Counted from the first letter of the stretch, positions 13,339 through 21,571 are shown. The stretch: DNA of 64,000 nucleotides from Nocardia sp. CNY236 (GCF_000482385.1 NZ_AXVD01000003.1:62001-126000); one strand, 5' to 3'. Notes: generated by a model from the sequence alone, not told the origin. Numbers and translations are program-made.

Positions 13339-13347
13339 ACATCAATT

Positions 13348-13361
13348 TAGAACATGTTCTA
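13348..13361. promoter_or_regulatory. KstR-type operator palindrome
   Basis: A perfect 14-bp palindrome, TAGAACATGTTCTA, that fits the KstR consensus TNNAACNNGTTNNA as I remember it from mycobacteria and rhodococci. It lies 10 bp upstream of the SRPBCC ATG (13338), where a bound repressor would cover the likely -10 and start site. Confidence 0.6.
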
Positions 13362-13391
13362 GATATGGCGCATCCTTTCCTTGCCGAACGA

Positions 13392-14792
13392 TCAGCAGCT
13401 GCCCATTCTGGTCCCTTGGTCGGCGTCGTAGCGATGGCCATGGCCACGCGGAGTATCGAGCGCGGCGAGCAGATCGGCCGAGGCCTGCAGGAAGCTGATT
13501 CCCGGAAGCCATCGGGGGATCGGGGCGTCGATGCGAGCAGCGGTCAGATCGGGTGGTCGCCACAGGAGGCTGGGGGACCACCAGATCACCGGATCGGAGC
13601 TGTTGGCCAGCACGGTTGCGCCGCCGCGGTGTACTCGGCCGCCCGGCGGTCCGGCCCACAGCGTCGCGCAGGTTCTGCGGTCCTGATCGGCGTCGTCGGC
13701 GAACACCGCGCTGCCGCTGAGCGCACCGAGGCTTTGGCCGTAGAGGTACAGCTTCGGCTTGTGTGCCAGGCCCTCGAGGTGATCTTCCACAGCGGTGAAC
13801 AGACTGCGCGCAGCTATGGCTGCCTCATTGCGTCCGAAGGCGAAGCTCGCCCAACTCGGTAGATACGAATACTGCAACCCGACCAGCGCGACGTCGCCGT
13901 CGAAGCGCCGGTCGAAACCCTCGACCGCCTTCGGGTCGATCCAGCCCGATCCGGTCGGCACGACGACGACCAGATGCGAGCGCTCGAAGCCGCCCGACCG
14001 CACCAACTCCTGGATCGCCAGTGCCACCCGGCTGTGCAGGTCCGGCGCCGCGGTCACTCCGATATAGACAGCTACGGCGCGTTCGGGGGCACTGCTGACG
14101 AACGTGCGTCCGTGCGCGCCCAGTGAGGCCCAGCTCACCACCGACCCGGGTCCGCCCGATCCCGACATCGGTTCGACCACAGTGGGATCCACTGCGGCGT
14201 TGGCTCGCGCGTACACAGATTCCCCCCACGTCACCACCGCGGGAACCCCGACGAATTGCAGCACGAGTACAAGCACGATCCCCACGGATGCTGCGCGTGT
14301 GAAACCCAGTGTGCGCAGCAACCAGGCGATCGTGTGCGTGATGCCGAGACACACGCCGACCACGACGGCCGCGCCGAGCCCGCATCGCACCCAGTAGTCC
14401 ACGGCGATTCGGGGTGCACCCATCGCTGCACGGAGTGTGTTCTGCCAGTGGTGCGCGTGTGCTACGGCTCCCACGACGAGCACCGCCATCACGACCGCGA
14501 CCGGCATACGCGCACGGGTCTGCTGCCGAGTGCCGAGCAGGCCCGGCTGTCGCACGAGAGCACGCAGGATCCCTGCCACCCCGAGCGCGAGCGCTGCAAG
14601 CAGCCCGGTCAGCGCGATCTGGGTGCCGACCGAACGAGGTAGTAGTCCTGGCGCCAGAGAGGCCAGCGTCCCGATTCCGATCCCCAGGCTCGTGCCGAGT
14701 CGCGGCGGTTGGATTCGAGGCACCAGCACAGTTCGCGCAACGAGAGTTTCTCGGCGCTGGTCGTGTAGCGCCGGGGCCTGTGACACCGTCAT
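13392..14792 (-). CDS. membrane-bound alpha/beta hydrolase (Abhydrolase_9-like)
   Basis: A 466-residue protein with about four N-terminal membrane segments (roughly 36-80, 97-112, 138-160, 168-188) followed by a soluble alpha/beta-hydrolase domain. The nucleophile elbow YGQSLGALSG places Ser354 at the active site, and LHSRVALAIQELVRSGGFERSHLV matches the family N-terminal part of the catalytic domain. I recall this architecture from mycobacterial Rv1069c-type proteins. The ATG at 14792 overlaps the stop of the PLA2-like gene (ATGA), so both enzymes are made together; a role in envelope or host lipid breakdown is likely but inferred. Confidence 0.75.
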   Translation of the reverse strand: MTVSQAPALHDQRRETLVARTVLVPRIQPPRLGTSLGIGIGTLASLAPGLLPRSVGTQIALTGLLAALALGVAGILRALVRQPGLLGTRQQTRARMPVAVVMAVLVVGAVAHAHHWQNTLRAAMGAPRIAVDYWVRCGLGAAVVVGVCLGITHTIAWLLRTLGFTRAASVGIVLVLVLQFVGVPAVVTWGESVYARANAAVDPTVVEPMSGSGGPGSVVSWASLGAHGRTFVSSAPERAVAVYIGVTAAPDLHSRVALAIQELVRSGGFERSHLVVVVPTGSGWIDPKAVEGFDRRFDGDVALVGLQYSYLPSWASFAFGRNEAAIAARSLFTAVEDHLEGLAHKPKLYLYGQSLGALSGSAVFADDADQDRRTCATLWAGPPGGRVHRGGATVLANSSDPVIWWSPSLLWRPPDLTAARIDAPIPRWLPGISFLQASADLLAALDTPRGHGHRYDADQGTRMGSC

Positions 14793-15592
14793 CGCACATC
14801 TACCGAGGCTCTGGACCTGTACGACGCACCGACCTCTGGTGGGCGCCCGCCCCGCCGCCGATTGCGCGCGAGGAGGACGATGCTCAGCCCGGCGATTCCG
14901 GCCGCGAGTGCTGCGAACGGTTTCCACCTCTCAGCGCTGCGGAAAACTGCGGCGTCGAGCAGGGGTTCGTCGACGGGCGCCCCGTAGTTCTGTCGACGGG
15001 AGTTCAGGTCGACGGCGAGTTCCGCAATCGATGCCATGGCAGCGCACCGAGTGCGGGCCAGCGACTGCTCTCGCGCTGCACAGGCGCGGTGCATGCGCTG
15101 CGCGAGGCTGGCATCCAGGGCCTGCCGCGCCCAAGGCCCCAGCGGTTCGCCGCGCCGATCCGCGTAGCGCAACAGATCGTAGCCGAGGTCGTGGGCCTTG
15201 CACGCGACGTCGAATTCAACAGGCAGGCTCACCGGTGTGGAACAGTCGCCCTGTGGGTTGACCAGGAGCCCGTCCACCATCCGCGGGTGATAGCCGTACA
15301 AGCGTGGAAAGTCGGGCGGTACGACCGGTTCTCGAGGTAGGTCGTCGGTGAGTCCGACGACGGCGGCCCGTGCCAGCGAGCTCTCGACAGCCGGGTCCGC
15401 GGTCGCGACCTGCTGCGGTGTGAGGGTGAGCAATCCGATTGTCACCACGGCGATCCACGCCGTCCCGGCCTGCGTGGCGAACTTGCCAGGGCGCCGAGCG
15501 GTGGGATCGGCTGTGACAGCAGAGTTTCGAACTCCGCGGCCAGCGGTGGACGTTGCCGCTGGCTGTGGTTTCGTGCTGGTCGGTGTGCTCAT
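14789..15592 (-). CDS. secreted, membrane-anchored phospholipase A2-like protein
   Basis: This 267-residue protein has a hydrophobic N-terminal segment at about 43-60 (after a 40-residue basic leader), a prokaryotic PLA2-like core and a C-terminal membrane segment at about 225-243 followed by RNRRRGGR. The core shows GDCS (C117) and ACKAHDLGYD, with the His134-Asp135 pair and C131 that characterise the catalytic helix of the Streptomyces-type PLA2 family (Phospholip_A2_3). These enzymes cleave the sn-2 acyl chain of phospholipids. It is the first gene of a two-gene operon with the membrane alpha/beta hydrolase. ATG 15592 was chosen over an upstream in-frame extension that lacks a signal-like start. 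Confidence 0.7.
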   Translation of the reverse strand: MSTPTSTKPQPAATSTAGRGVRNSAVTADPTARRPGKFATQAGTAWIAVVTIGLLTLTPQQVATADPAVESSLARAAVVGLTDDLPREPVVPPDFPRLYGYHPRMVDGLLVNPQGDCSTPVSLPVEFDVACKAHDLGYDLLRYADRRGEPLGPWARQALDASLAQRMHRACAAREQSLARTRCAAMASIAELAVDLNSRRQNYGAPVDEPLLDAAVFRSAERWKPFAALAAGIAGLSIVLLARNRRRGGRPPEVGASYRSRASVDVR

Positions 15593-15619
15593 GACGACAA
15601 CGCTAAAAATCGGATTCTC

Positions 15620-15647
15620 CGGGCACCTCACGCTCGGGAGGTGCCCG
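15620..15647. repeat. 10-bp inverted repeat in the leader of the PLA2-like gene
   Basis: CGGGCACCTC and GAGGTGCCCG are separated by an 8-nt loop. It lies 28 bp before the reverse-strand PLA2-like ATG (15592), so on that transcript it would form a hairpin in the leader or an operator. Its right arm shares 14 identical bases with the 15-bp repeat array at 12839-12883. Confidence 0.55.
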
Positions 15648-15695
15648 TCGTCCATGCCGTCGTGGCAGTGACCGTGCCGTCTCATCCTGGAGTAT

Positions 15696-15727
15696 CAGAC
15701 CGATTTCACCCCTGTGGGTGAGGTCTG
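15696..15727. promoter_or_regulatory. nested dyad upstream of sensor kinase 1
   Basis: CAGACC...GGTCTG encloses TCACCC-CTGT-GGGTGA. It lies about 17 bp before the TACTGT -10 element (15744-15749) of the kinase gene, a position suited to an activator or autoregulatory site. Confidence 0.4.
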
Positions 15728-15756
15728 GCCCACCCGTGGTTTCTACTGTCGTAGGT

Positions 15757-16983
15757 ATGTACCGACGAATTCGTGCCCACATGCGCCGACTGGACGCTGC
15801 GACTCGATTCGACGTGGGTACAGCGTTGGTCGTGATCGTCTTGTATGCGGTGGCCTGGCCGACATTGCATGTGACGCACCTCGTGCCCGTCGTGGCCCAG
15901 CCCTTCATCGCGGCTCTGGCCGCCTTCCCACTGCTACTCGTGCGGATCAATCCAGCATTGGGCTGGGCGATCTCTGCGGGCTCGGCGTTGGTGATCGCCC
16001 TGGCGATTCCGAATCAGCCGAACAACGAGCTGCCCTTCCAGGTCGTGCATCTGTTGTGCCTGCTGGTAATGCTGTTCGCGGTGGCGCTGCGCTCACCGAG
16101 CCAGGTCGTGGCAATCGCCTGGGTGGCCACGGCGCTTCTGTTCGGGACGACCTTGACCAGTGACAACGAGGCGTCCGCGACCACCGCGTGGGGCTGGCCG
16201 GTCGCGTTGGCGGGCCTGGTGCTGTTCGGACAGCTCATCCGAAGGTTGGCGCTCTCGCGGCGATTGTTGGTGCGGCAAGAAGAAGAGAACGAGCTCGAAC
16301 GGGCTCGTCGAGCCATCCTGGAGGAGAAGGCTCGCATTGCGCGGGATCTACACGATGTGGTGGCCCACCATATGTCCTTGGTGGTGGTGCAGGCGCAAAC
16401 TGCGCCGTATCGGATCGAGGACGTCGGTCCGGCCGCGCGCGCCGAGTTCGAGTCGATCGCCGCCACGGCACGGGCGGCACTCAACGAGATTCGCAGCATG
16501 CTCGGCGTGCTGCGCAGTGACGGCCAGCTGCCCGAGCACGCGCCGCAGCCGAAGGCGGGCGATGTGATCGACGTGTTCGAGGGCGCACGGCGCGCCGGAG
16601 TCGATATCACCTGGACCGTGCATGGCTCACTGGAGTCCGTTCCCGAGACCACAGGTTCGGCGCTGTATCGCATCGTCCAGGAGTCGGTGTCCAATGCCTC
16701 TCGGCATGCCCCGGGCGCCGCGGTCCACGTGAGCGTCGAATGCGGAGCGGATCTGGTACTGCTCGTCGGCAACGAACCGGGAGCCGCGCTCGCCCGCGCG
16801 AGTGTCGGCGGCGGGCACGGTATTGCCGGGATGCAGGCGCGGGCGGTGGCCGTCGGCGGCGAACTGGCCGCCGGTCCCCGCGCCGACGGCGGTTTCGAGG
16901 TACGAGCCCGACTCCCGCTGATCGTGCCCGACAGCGAGACCGTGGCCTCCGCCGCGTCCGTCGACACCCCCGCGGACCGGTGA
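15757..16983 (+). CDS. sensor histidine kinase 1 (DesK/NarL-type)
   Basis: A 408-residue kinase with about five or six membrane segments in the first 165 residues and almost no extracytoplasmic loop, so it probably senses events inside the membrane. The HisKA_3 box KARIARDLHDVVAHH puts the phosphorylated His at 199. The HATPase N-box (YRIVQESVSNASRHA) and G-box (GGGHGIAGMQARA) are intact. A TACTGT -10 element ends 7 nt before ATG 15757, supporting this start and a leaderless message. Response regulator 1 follows after 71 bases, and the pair converges on permease 1. Confidence 0.88.
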   Translation: MYRRIRAHMRRLDAATRFDVGTALVVIVLYAVAWPTLHVTHLVPVVAQPFIAALAAFPLLLVRINPALGWAISAGSALVIALAIPNQPNNELPFQVVHLLCLLVMLFAVALRSPSQVVAIAWVATALLFGTTLTSDNEASATTAWGWPVALAGLVLFGQLIRRLALSRRLLVRQEEENELERARRAILEEKARIARDLHDVVAHHMSLVVVQAQTAPYRIEDVGPAARAEFESIAATARAALNEIRSMLGVLRSDGQLPEHAPQPKAGDVIDVFEGARRAGVDITWTVHGSLESVPETTGSALYRIVQESVSNASRHAPGAAVHVSVECGADLVLLVGNEPGAALARASVGGGHGIAGMQARAVAVGGELAAGPRADGGFEVRARLPLIVPDSETVASAASVDTPADR

Positions 16984-17054
16984 ACTACGCACTACTCGGC
17001 TGCCGCGCGGATGGGCCGGCGGCGCGGCGCCGGCTGGCGAATTAGGGTGGCCAC

Positions 17055-17720
17055 GTGGCCATTACCGTATTGATCGCCGACGACCAAGCGATGGTTCGAC
17101 AGGGGTTCGGCGCGCTGCTCGCGGCACAGCCGGACATCAGTGTGCTCGGTGACGCGGAGGACGGGAAGGTCGCGGTGGCCGAGGCCAAGCGCCTGCGTCC
17201 GGACGTCGTGTTGATGGATGTACGCATGCCGCAGATGAACGGGTTGGACGCGGCGCGCGCCATCCTTTCGGCGGGGTTCGACCCACCGATTCGGGTACTG
17301 ATGCTCACCACCTTCGATATCGACGACTATGTCTACGAGGCGCTGAGTCTCGGCGCCAGCGGGTTTCTGCTCAAGGACGCGCCCGCCGAAGAACTGGTAC
17401 GTGCGGTGCGCGTGGTCGCCGAGGGGCATGCGCTGCTCGCGCCGACCGTCACTCGGCGACTCATCGCAGATGTCGTGCGTCGCCGTAGTGGTGTGCGCGC
17501 CACATCGAACGCACAGTTGGCCCAGTTGACGCCACGCGAGTACGAGGTGCTCGAGTTGATCGCCAAGGGTTTGTCGAACACCGAGATCGCCGCGACGCTG
17601 GTCGTTGCCGAACAGACCGTGAAGACTCATGTGTCCAAGGTCTTCTCGAAGCTGAACCTGCGCGACCGGGCTCAAGCGGTGGTTTTGGCCTATGAGACCG
17701 GCGTGGTCACTCCCAGCTGA
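17055..17720 (+). CDS. response regulator 1 (NarL/LuxR family)
   Basis: A 221-residue regulator. The receiver domain has the acidic pair at D9-D10, the phosphoacceptor D55 in LMDVRMP and the conserved K in FLLKDAPAEELVRA. The LuxR-type HTH spans about 150-215 (LTPREYEVLELIAKGLSNTEIA). TAGGGT ends 6 nt before GTG 17055. It is partner to sensor kinase 1. Its last codons (LAYETGVVTPS) recur as a nucleotide-level vestige at 20628-20660. Confidence 0.9.
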   Translation: MAITVLIADDQAMVRQGFGALLAAQPDISVLGDAEDGKVAVAEAKRLRPDVVLMDVRMPQMNGLDAARAILSAGFDPPIRVLMLTTFDIDDYVYEALSLGASGFLLKDAPAEELVRAVRVVAEGHALLAPTVTRRLIADVVRRRSGVRATSNAQLAQLTPREYEVLELIAKGLSNTEIAATLVVAEQTVKTHVSKVFSKLNLRDRAQAVVLAYETGVVTPS

Positions 17721-17757
17721 CCGACTCGCCGACCGAGGTCGGCGAGGTCGGTGTCGA

Positions 17758-20250
17758 TCAGTCGACAGCGAGCGCCTCCACGACCGCCATTCGGCCCACC
17801 CGGATGGCGGGCGGGAACGACCCGAGCAGCACCAGCACCAACACCAACAATCCATAGCCCAGCAGCTGCGGATTCAGGTGGAATTCGACATCCATAGCCA
17901 GAGCGTGCCCAGTGGCTGCGTCAACCACGACTTGCATGAGCAGCCCCAAGCCCAAGCCCAGCATCGCCCCCACGAGCCCCATGCCCGCAGCCTCGGCCAG
18001 CACCGAACGGATCAGGAACCTACGCGCGGTACCCATGGCGCGCAACACGCCGAGTTCTCGACGCCGCTCCAGAACCGACAGCATCAGTGTGTTCAGCAGC
18101 GCGACCGTGGCGGCCACCACGACGATCCAGAGAATGTTCTGACTCACTTGCCAGGATTGACGGATCGCCGAGGTGACATCGCTCACTGCGTCGGTACCGG
18201 ATTCGACGTTCAGCGTCGGTGGCACCACGTGCCGGATGGCGGCTTGCACCGCCTCGGGATCGGCCTGGGGATCGAAGTGGATGCTCACGAAGGTTTCACC
18301 AGGTCGTTCGTACCAGCTGCGCATCAGATCCAGGTCGATCATCACCACCTCGGCGAGTCCGGTGAAGTAGGGAACCACGTCCAGCACGCGTACGGGATGT
18401 GGGCCGGTCGGCGTCGGCAGAGTCAGTTCCGCGCCCACAGTTACCCCTAGATCCCGTGCTACGCCGCGGGAGAGCACCACTCCGTCCCCGGCAAACAATC
18501 GGGCGGCGGCATCGTCGCTGACCATGTGCATGGTCGCCGTGCGATGTTCGGGAAGGTATCCCTCGAGCAGTACCTTGCTGGCGCCGAGTGTTGCGAATGC
18601 CATTTGCGCTGGAACCACGCTGGACACACCCGGTACTTCCGCAATCTCGTCTTTGACAGTCGCGGGCAGTAGCGGGCCGGTCGGGAACTGTGTCAATCGG
18701 GTCGGGCTGACGTAGGCGTCGAAGTCGTCCAGTTCGATGAAGGTACGGTCGGCAGCCTGCACCCCGTCGCTGTTGACGCCATGTGTCCCGACGATGGCGC
18801 CGAAGACGACCATGACAGTCATCACCGTGGCCCATACGCGCTGCGGCGCACGCTCCAACGTGGTCGCGCCGAGCGCGCCCGGGGCACCGAACCAGCGCGT
18901 GATGCCGCTGGCGGCGCGCGTGATCGGCTCACCGAAGGCGAAGCACAAGGGAATCGCGCCCATGAAGAGTATGGGCAGGGTCGCCATCGACACGTTGCCG
19001 AGGTCATTGAATGCGATCGGCAGCGAGACGCCGATCAGGACCGCGCCCAGCGCGCCACTCGCCCAGCGCACCCACTGGTGCGTCGTGTCCAAGGGGCTGA
19101 CCCCGACCGGGGCCAATGCCTCGACGGGCTGGACCCGATACACCTGGCGCACAGCGACTCCGGTCGCCGTCACCGTAGTGACCACGCATGCAGCGGTGAC
19201 GACCCAGATCACATACCAGGGAACCATGTATTCGATTCGCGCCTCGGTCTCCGCCACGATCGAGGGCGGCAGAATGTCGATCGCGATTCGGCCCATGAGC
19301 ACACCCAGCACCGTGCCGATCACTGCGCCGAGCAATCCGAGCAGCGCGGCCTCGACCAGCAGATCACGCGCCAGCGGTCCGCGCTTGCCACCCAGCGCCC
19401 GTAGCAGCGACAGCATCGGTCGGCGCTGTGTGAGGGCCATGTTCATGACGTTGTAGATGAGGAACGCGGCGACGATCAGCGCAGTCAACGAAGCCAACGT
19501 GGTGGAGACCAGAATCGCATGTATCGGACCGTCCACTTGGGCGCTGCGCAAGCTGGAGTCGGCGACCACGGACCGGTCGCCGACGGCCGTGGTCAGTGCC
19601 GCCCGCACCGGTGCGACATCGGCGTCATCGGCGAGAAGGATCTCGACCGAGTCCAGTCGGCCGATGCGATCGGACATCTTCTGGGCGAGCCCGAGCGGGG
19701 CTACGATGAGGCGCCCGCTGTTGAGTTTGCGGGACGTTCGGGCGTCGAGCACGCCGGCGACCGTGACGGTCGTGGTGCCCACGGTGAACCGGTCGCCCTC
19801 GGAGCGACCGAGTTGGTCGCCGACCAGCACGCCATTGGGCACCGACAGCAGCTTTCCCGCCGCGGCGGTTATCGGCCCGGTCAATTCGCTGCCCAGCGCT
19901 ACGACGTTGGGGCCGGCGCCGACCAGCAGCGTACGGTCCTCGCCGGTACCGAGTTGGGTACGCACCATGGGTACCGCTACTGCGACTCCCGGGGTAGCCG
20001 CAATCGTTGGTAGCAACTCTTGATCGAAGCCCGAGTCGCTGAACCCGGTAACTTCCAATTGCGCGTCCCCGCCGAGGCCGCGCGCCAGCTGGTCGACCGA
20101 GCCGGAGACCGAGCCGGCGACGCTGAGTACTGCAAACAGCAGACTGGCGGAGACAGCTATGACGAGCAGTGCCATGGCGGTGCGGCCGCGGTGGACCAGC
20201 AGCTCACCGATATTGAACAGCCGCAGGCGATCCCATGCAGAGCGGATCAT
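17758..20250 (-). CDS. ABC transporter permease 1 (FtsX/MacB type), ATPase-less operon
   Basis: An 830-residue permease with two FtsX-type halves. It has an N-terminal membrane segment (about 23-47), a large extracytoplasmic domain, three membrane segments near 260-370, a second central pair, another large loop and three C-terminal segments ending in PPAIRVGRMAVVEALAVD. Such permeases export or extract lipoproteins, lipids or antimicrobial compounds using a separate ATPase. It has the same length as, and is clearly paralogous to, permease 2. Unlike that gene it has no intact ATPase upstream; only a 19-codon remnant overlaps its ATG. It may share the ATPase encoded at 24254-24964. Confidence 0.88.
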   Translation of the reverse strand: MIRSAWDRLRLFNIGELLVHRGRTAMALLVIAVSASLLFAVLSVAGSVSGSVDQLARGLGGDAQLEVTGFSDSGFDQELLPTIAATPGVAVAVPMVRTQLGTGEDRTLLVGAGPNVVALGSELTGPITAAAGKLLSVPNGVLVGDQLGRSEGDRFTVGTTTVTVAGVLDARTSRKLNSGRLIVAPLGLAQKMSDRIGRLDSVEILLADDADVAPVRAALTTAVGDRSVVADSSLRSAQVDGPIHAILVSTTLASLTALIVAAFLIYNVMNMALTQRRPMLSLLRALGGKRGPLARDLLVEAALLGLLGAVIGTVLGVLMGRIAIDILPPSIVAETEARIEYMVPWYVIWVVTAACVVTTVTATGVAVRQVYRVQPVEALAPVGVSPLDTTHQWVRWASGALGAVLIGVSLPIAFNDLGNVSMATLPILFMGAIPLCFAFGEPITRAASGITRWFGAPGALGATTLERAPQRVWATVMTVMVVFGAIVGTHGVNSDGVQAADRTFIELDDFDAYVSPTRLTQFPTGPLLPATVKDEIAEVPGVSSVVPAQMAFATLGASKVLLEGYLPEHRTATMHMVSDDAAARLFAGDGVVLSRGVARDLGVTVGAELTLPTPTGPHPVRVLDVVPYFTGLAEVVMIDLDLMRSWYERPGETFVSIHFDPQADPEAVQAAIRHVVPPTLNVESGTDAVSDVTSAIRQSWQVSQNILWIVVVAATVALLNTLMLSVLERRRELGVLRAMGTARRFLIRSVLAEAAGMGLVGAMLGLGLGLLMQVVVDAATGHALAMDVEFHLNPQLLGYGLLVLVLVLLGSFPPAIRVGRMAVVEALAVD

Positions 20251-20306
20251 ATGTCGACCGCTTGTTCGGCCGCGGTGATCCGTTCCGGTATCTCCGGCTT
20301 CGGCAT
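20247..20306 (-). pseudogene. in-frame remnant of an ABC ATPase gene (19 codons)
   Basis: The frame reads MPKPEIPERITAAEQAVDI. Its first eight codons align with the start of the intact ATPase gene (ATG TCT GAG TCG GTG ATA TTG GAA against ATG CCG AAG CCG GAG ATA CCG GAA). The rest aligns with that ATPase's end (RITASDPVEGAVNV). Its TGA overlaps the permease 1 ATG as ATGA, exactly as the intact ATPase overlaps permease 2. So the whole nucleotide-binding domain was removed without breaking the frame, leaving a mini-ORF that may still drive translational coupling of the permease. Confidence 0.75.
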
Positions 20307-20627
20307 CGCCGTTCCTCGATTCATGGGCCGATCGACCCGAGTGGCGCTACGGCGTTGGGCTGTCGCAGCTGCGGTGACAGTGCTGAGGGGCGACATCCCG
20401 CAGACTCCGACCGCGTTGCTATCTGCTGTCGAGAAGGCGTTCCAGCGTCGGTCGCGCCCTGAGGCGGACGTGTCCAGGGTGCCGACCTCCACGGTGAACT
20501 GGGCCGATGGTACCGAGAAGACCCACCCTCTGCCATCGTCCCGGGGACCAGTTTTCGTCTCCTACCACGGTAGGAGAGACTTCCGATCCGGCGCCCCGGC
20601 ACCCGCGGGCCGGGACAGTCGGGTCCC
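20307..20627. other. promoter-bearing intergenic region of ABC operon 1
   Basis: No gene was found here. The segment aligns without gaps over about 100 bases with the region upstream of the ATPase-permease 2 operon. Shared blocks are CC(A/G)CGGTGAACT (from about 20489), CCGGGGACCAG (20541-20551) and the dyad at 20558-20577. On the reverse strand a TACCAT hexamer sits where the other copy has TAGCAT; these are possible -10 elements. Confidence 0.6.
20558..20577. promoter_or_regulatory. perfect 20-bp operator dyad, ABC operon 1
   Basis: TCTCCTACC-AC-GGTAGGAGA is a perfect inverted repeat with a 2-bp centre. A near copy occurs at 25272-25291, with the same flanking CCGGGGACCAG about ten bases away. 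The size and symmetry suit a dimeric LuxR-type response regulator. Confidence 0.6.
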
Positions 20628-20660
20628 TTGGCCTACGAGACCGGCGTGGTCATGCCGAGC
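20628..20660 (+). pseudogene. vestige of a response-regulator 3' end
   Basis: The codons read LAYETGVVMPS and match the last eleven codons of response regulator 1 (LAYETGVVTPS, 17685-17717), with one synonymous change in the first eight. Nothing upstream in this frame resembles a receiver or HTH. The vestige overlaps the 3' end of the reverse-strand hydrolase A. It occupies the place where, in the second module, a divergent kinase-regulator pair begins. Confidence 0.55.
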
Positions 20661-21571
20661 CGAACGCGATCATCGCTCGGGATCGGCGGGCACGACCCGC
20701 CGCGCAGCTGGTCGATGTGTCGGCCGAGCAGGTGCGCCAACTGGCTCAACAGTGCGGTGGCGTCGTCGAATGTGCCCGAATCTGCTTGCGCGCCGAGAGC
20801 AACTGCAATCGCGCCGGAGCGGACCGGTATCACGCCGAACTGTCGGGCGGTGTAGCTACCGGTCGTATCGTCGGGTCCCCAACCGCCCTTGAACGCCGTC
20901 CCTTCCAACACGCCGAGCCCCCACGCCTGATCGGGTGCGATGTCCTGCATCAGATCGGTGACCTGTTCGGTTGCGGGCAAGCAGGGCAGCTGCGCCGCGA
21001 ATCGGGTTTGACCGGCCAATGTCCATTCGGTGACGCCGAACGCGGTGTGGTCGAGCGTGGCGCGCACTTGCGCGTGGCCGATCTCGTAGCCGGCTTCGTC
21101 CAAGATGTTCTGCACCGCGGCGGCAGCAGTGCGTCGGTCACCGAGCGACCGCCACAAAGCTACAGCAGCGGCATTGTCCGACACGGTGATCGCGGCTTCG
21201 GCTTGGCGGGCGATGGCGTGGCGTGCGTCGTGCCGCAGCGCCGCAATCGCAAGGGGGACTTTGATGGTCGACCAGGCGATCCCGCTGGTCCAGTCGCCGA
21301 AAATGGTCATTCGGCCACCACCGACCGGCATGATCGCCATGCCGACCTGTCCGGCGAGCCGAGACTGCAGGTGTGTGAACTCCGCAGCCAGTGAGTCGGG
21401 TAGGGACACCGTGTGATCGAGTCGGTTGGGTGGCGCGGTGGCGGTGACCGCGGCAGGTGATTCGGCCACGATCAAGCGATCGCTGGGAAACAGGGCACAG
21501 AATGTCAGCATGAGCAGCACCACTGTTGCGGCTCCCCGCAGCACCGAACCGACACCCATCGACGTCACCAC
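20633..21571 (-). CDS. SxxK serine hydrolase A (beta-lactamase/LppW-like fold)
   Basis: This 312-residue exported protein has an N-terminal hydrophobic anchor at about 10-28 without a clear lipobox. Class A beta-lactamase-type motifs are present: S101-x-x-K104 in WSTIKVPL, an SDN triad in TVSDNAAA and KGG (for KTG) in FKGGWG. Relatives include mycobacterial LppW-type proteins of unknown substrate. It is paralogous to hydrolase B (29455-30345), with the same spacing of motifs. Its last residues (LGMTTPVS) are encoded antisense to the response-regulator vestige, so the tail appears to have been acquired by rearrangement. GTG 21571 has GGAGAGGA upstream. Confidence 0.75.
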   Translation of the reverse strand: MVTSMGVGSVLRGAATVVLLMLTFCALFPSDRLIVAESPAAVTATAPPNRLDHTVSLPDSLAAEFTHLQSRLAGQVGMAIMPVGGGRMTIFGDWTSGIAWSTIKVPLAIAALRHDARHAIARQAEAAITVSDNAAAVALWRSLGDRRTAAAAVQNILDEAGYEIGHAQVRATLDHTAFGVTEWTLAGQTRFAAQLPCLPATEQVTDLMQDIAPDQAWGLGVLEGTAFKGGWGPDDTTGSYTARQFGVIPVRSGAIAVALGAQADSGTFDDATALLSQLAHLLGRHIDQLRGGSCPPIPSDDRVRLGMTTPVS

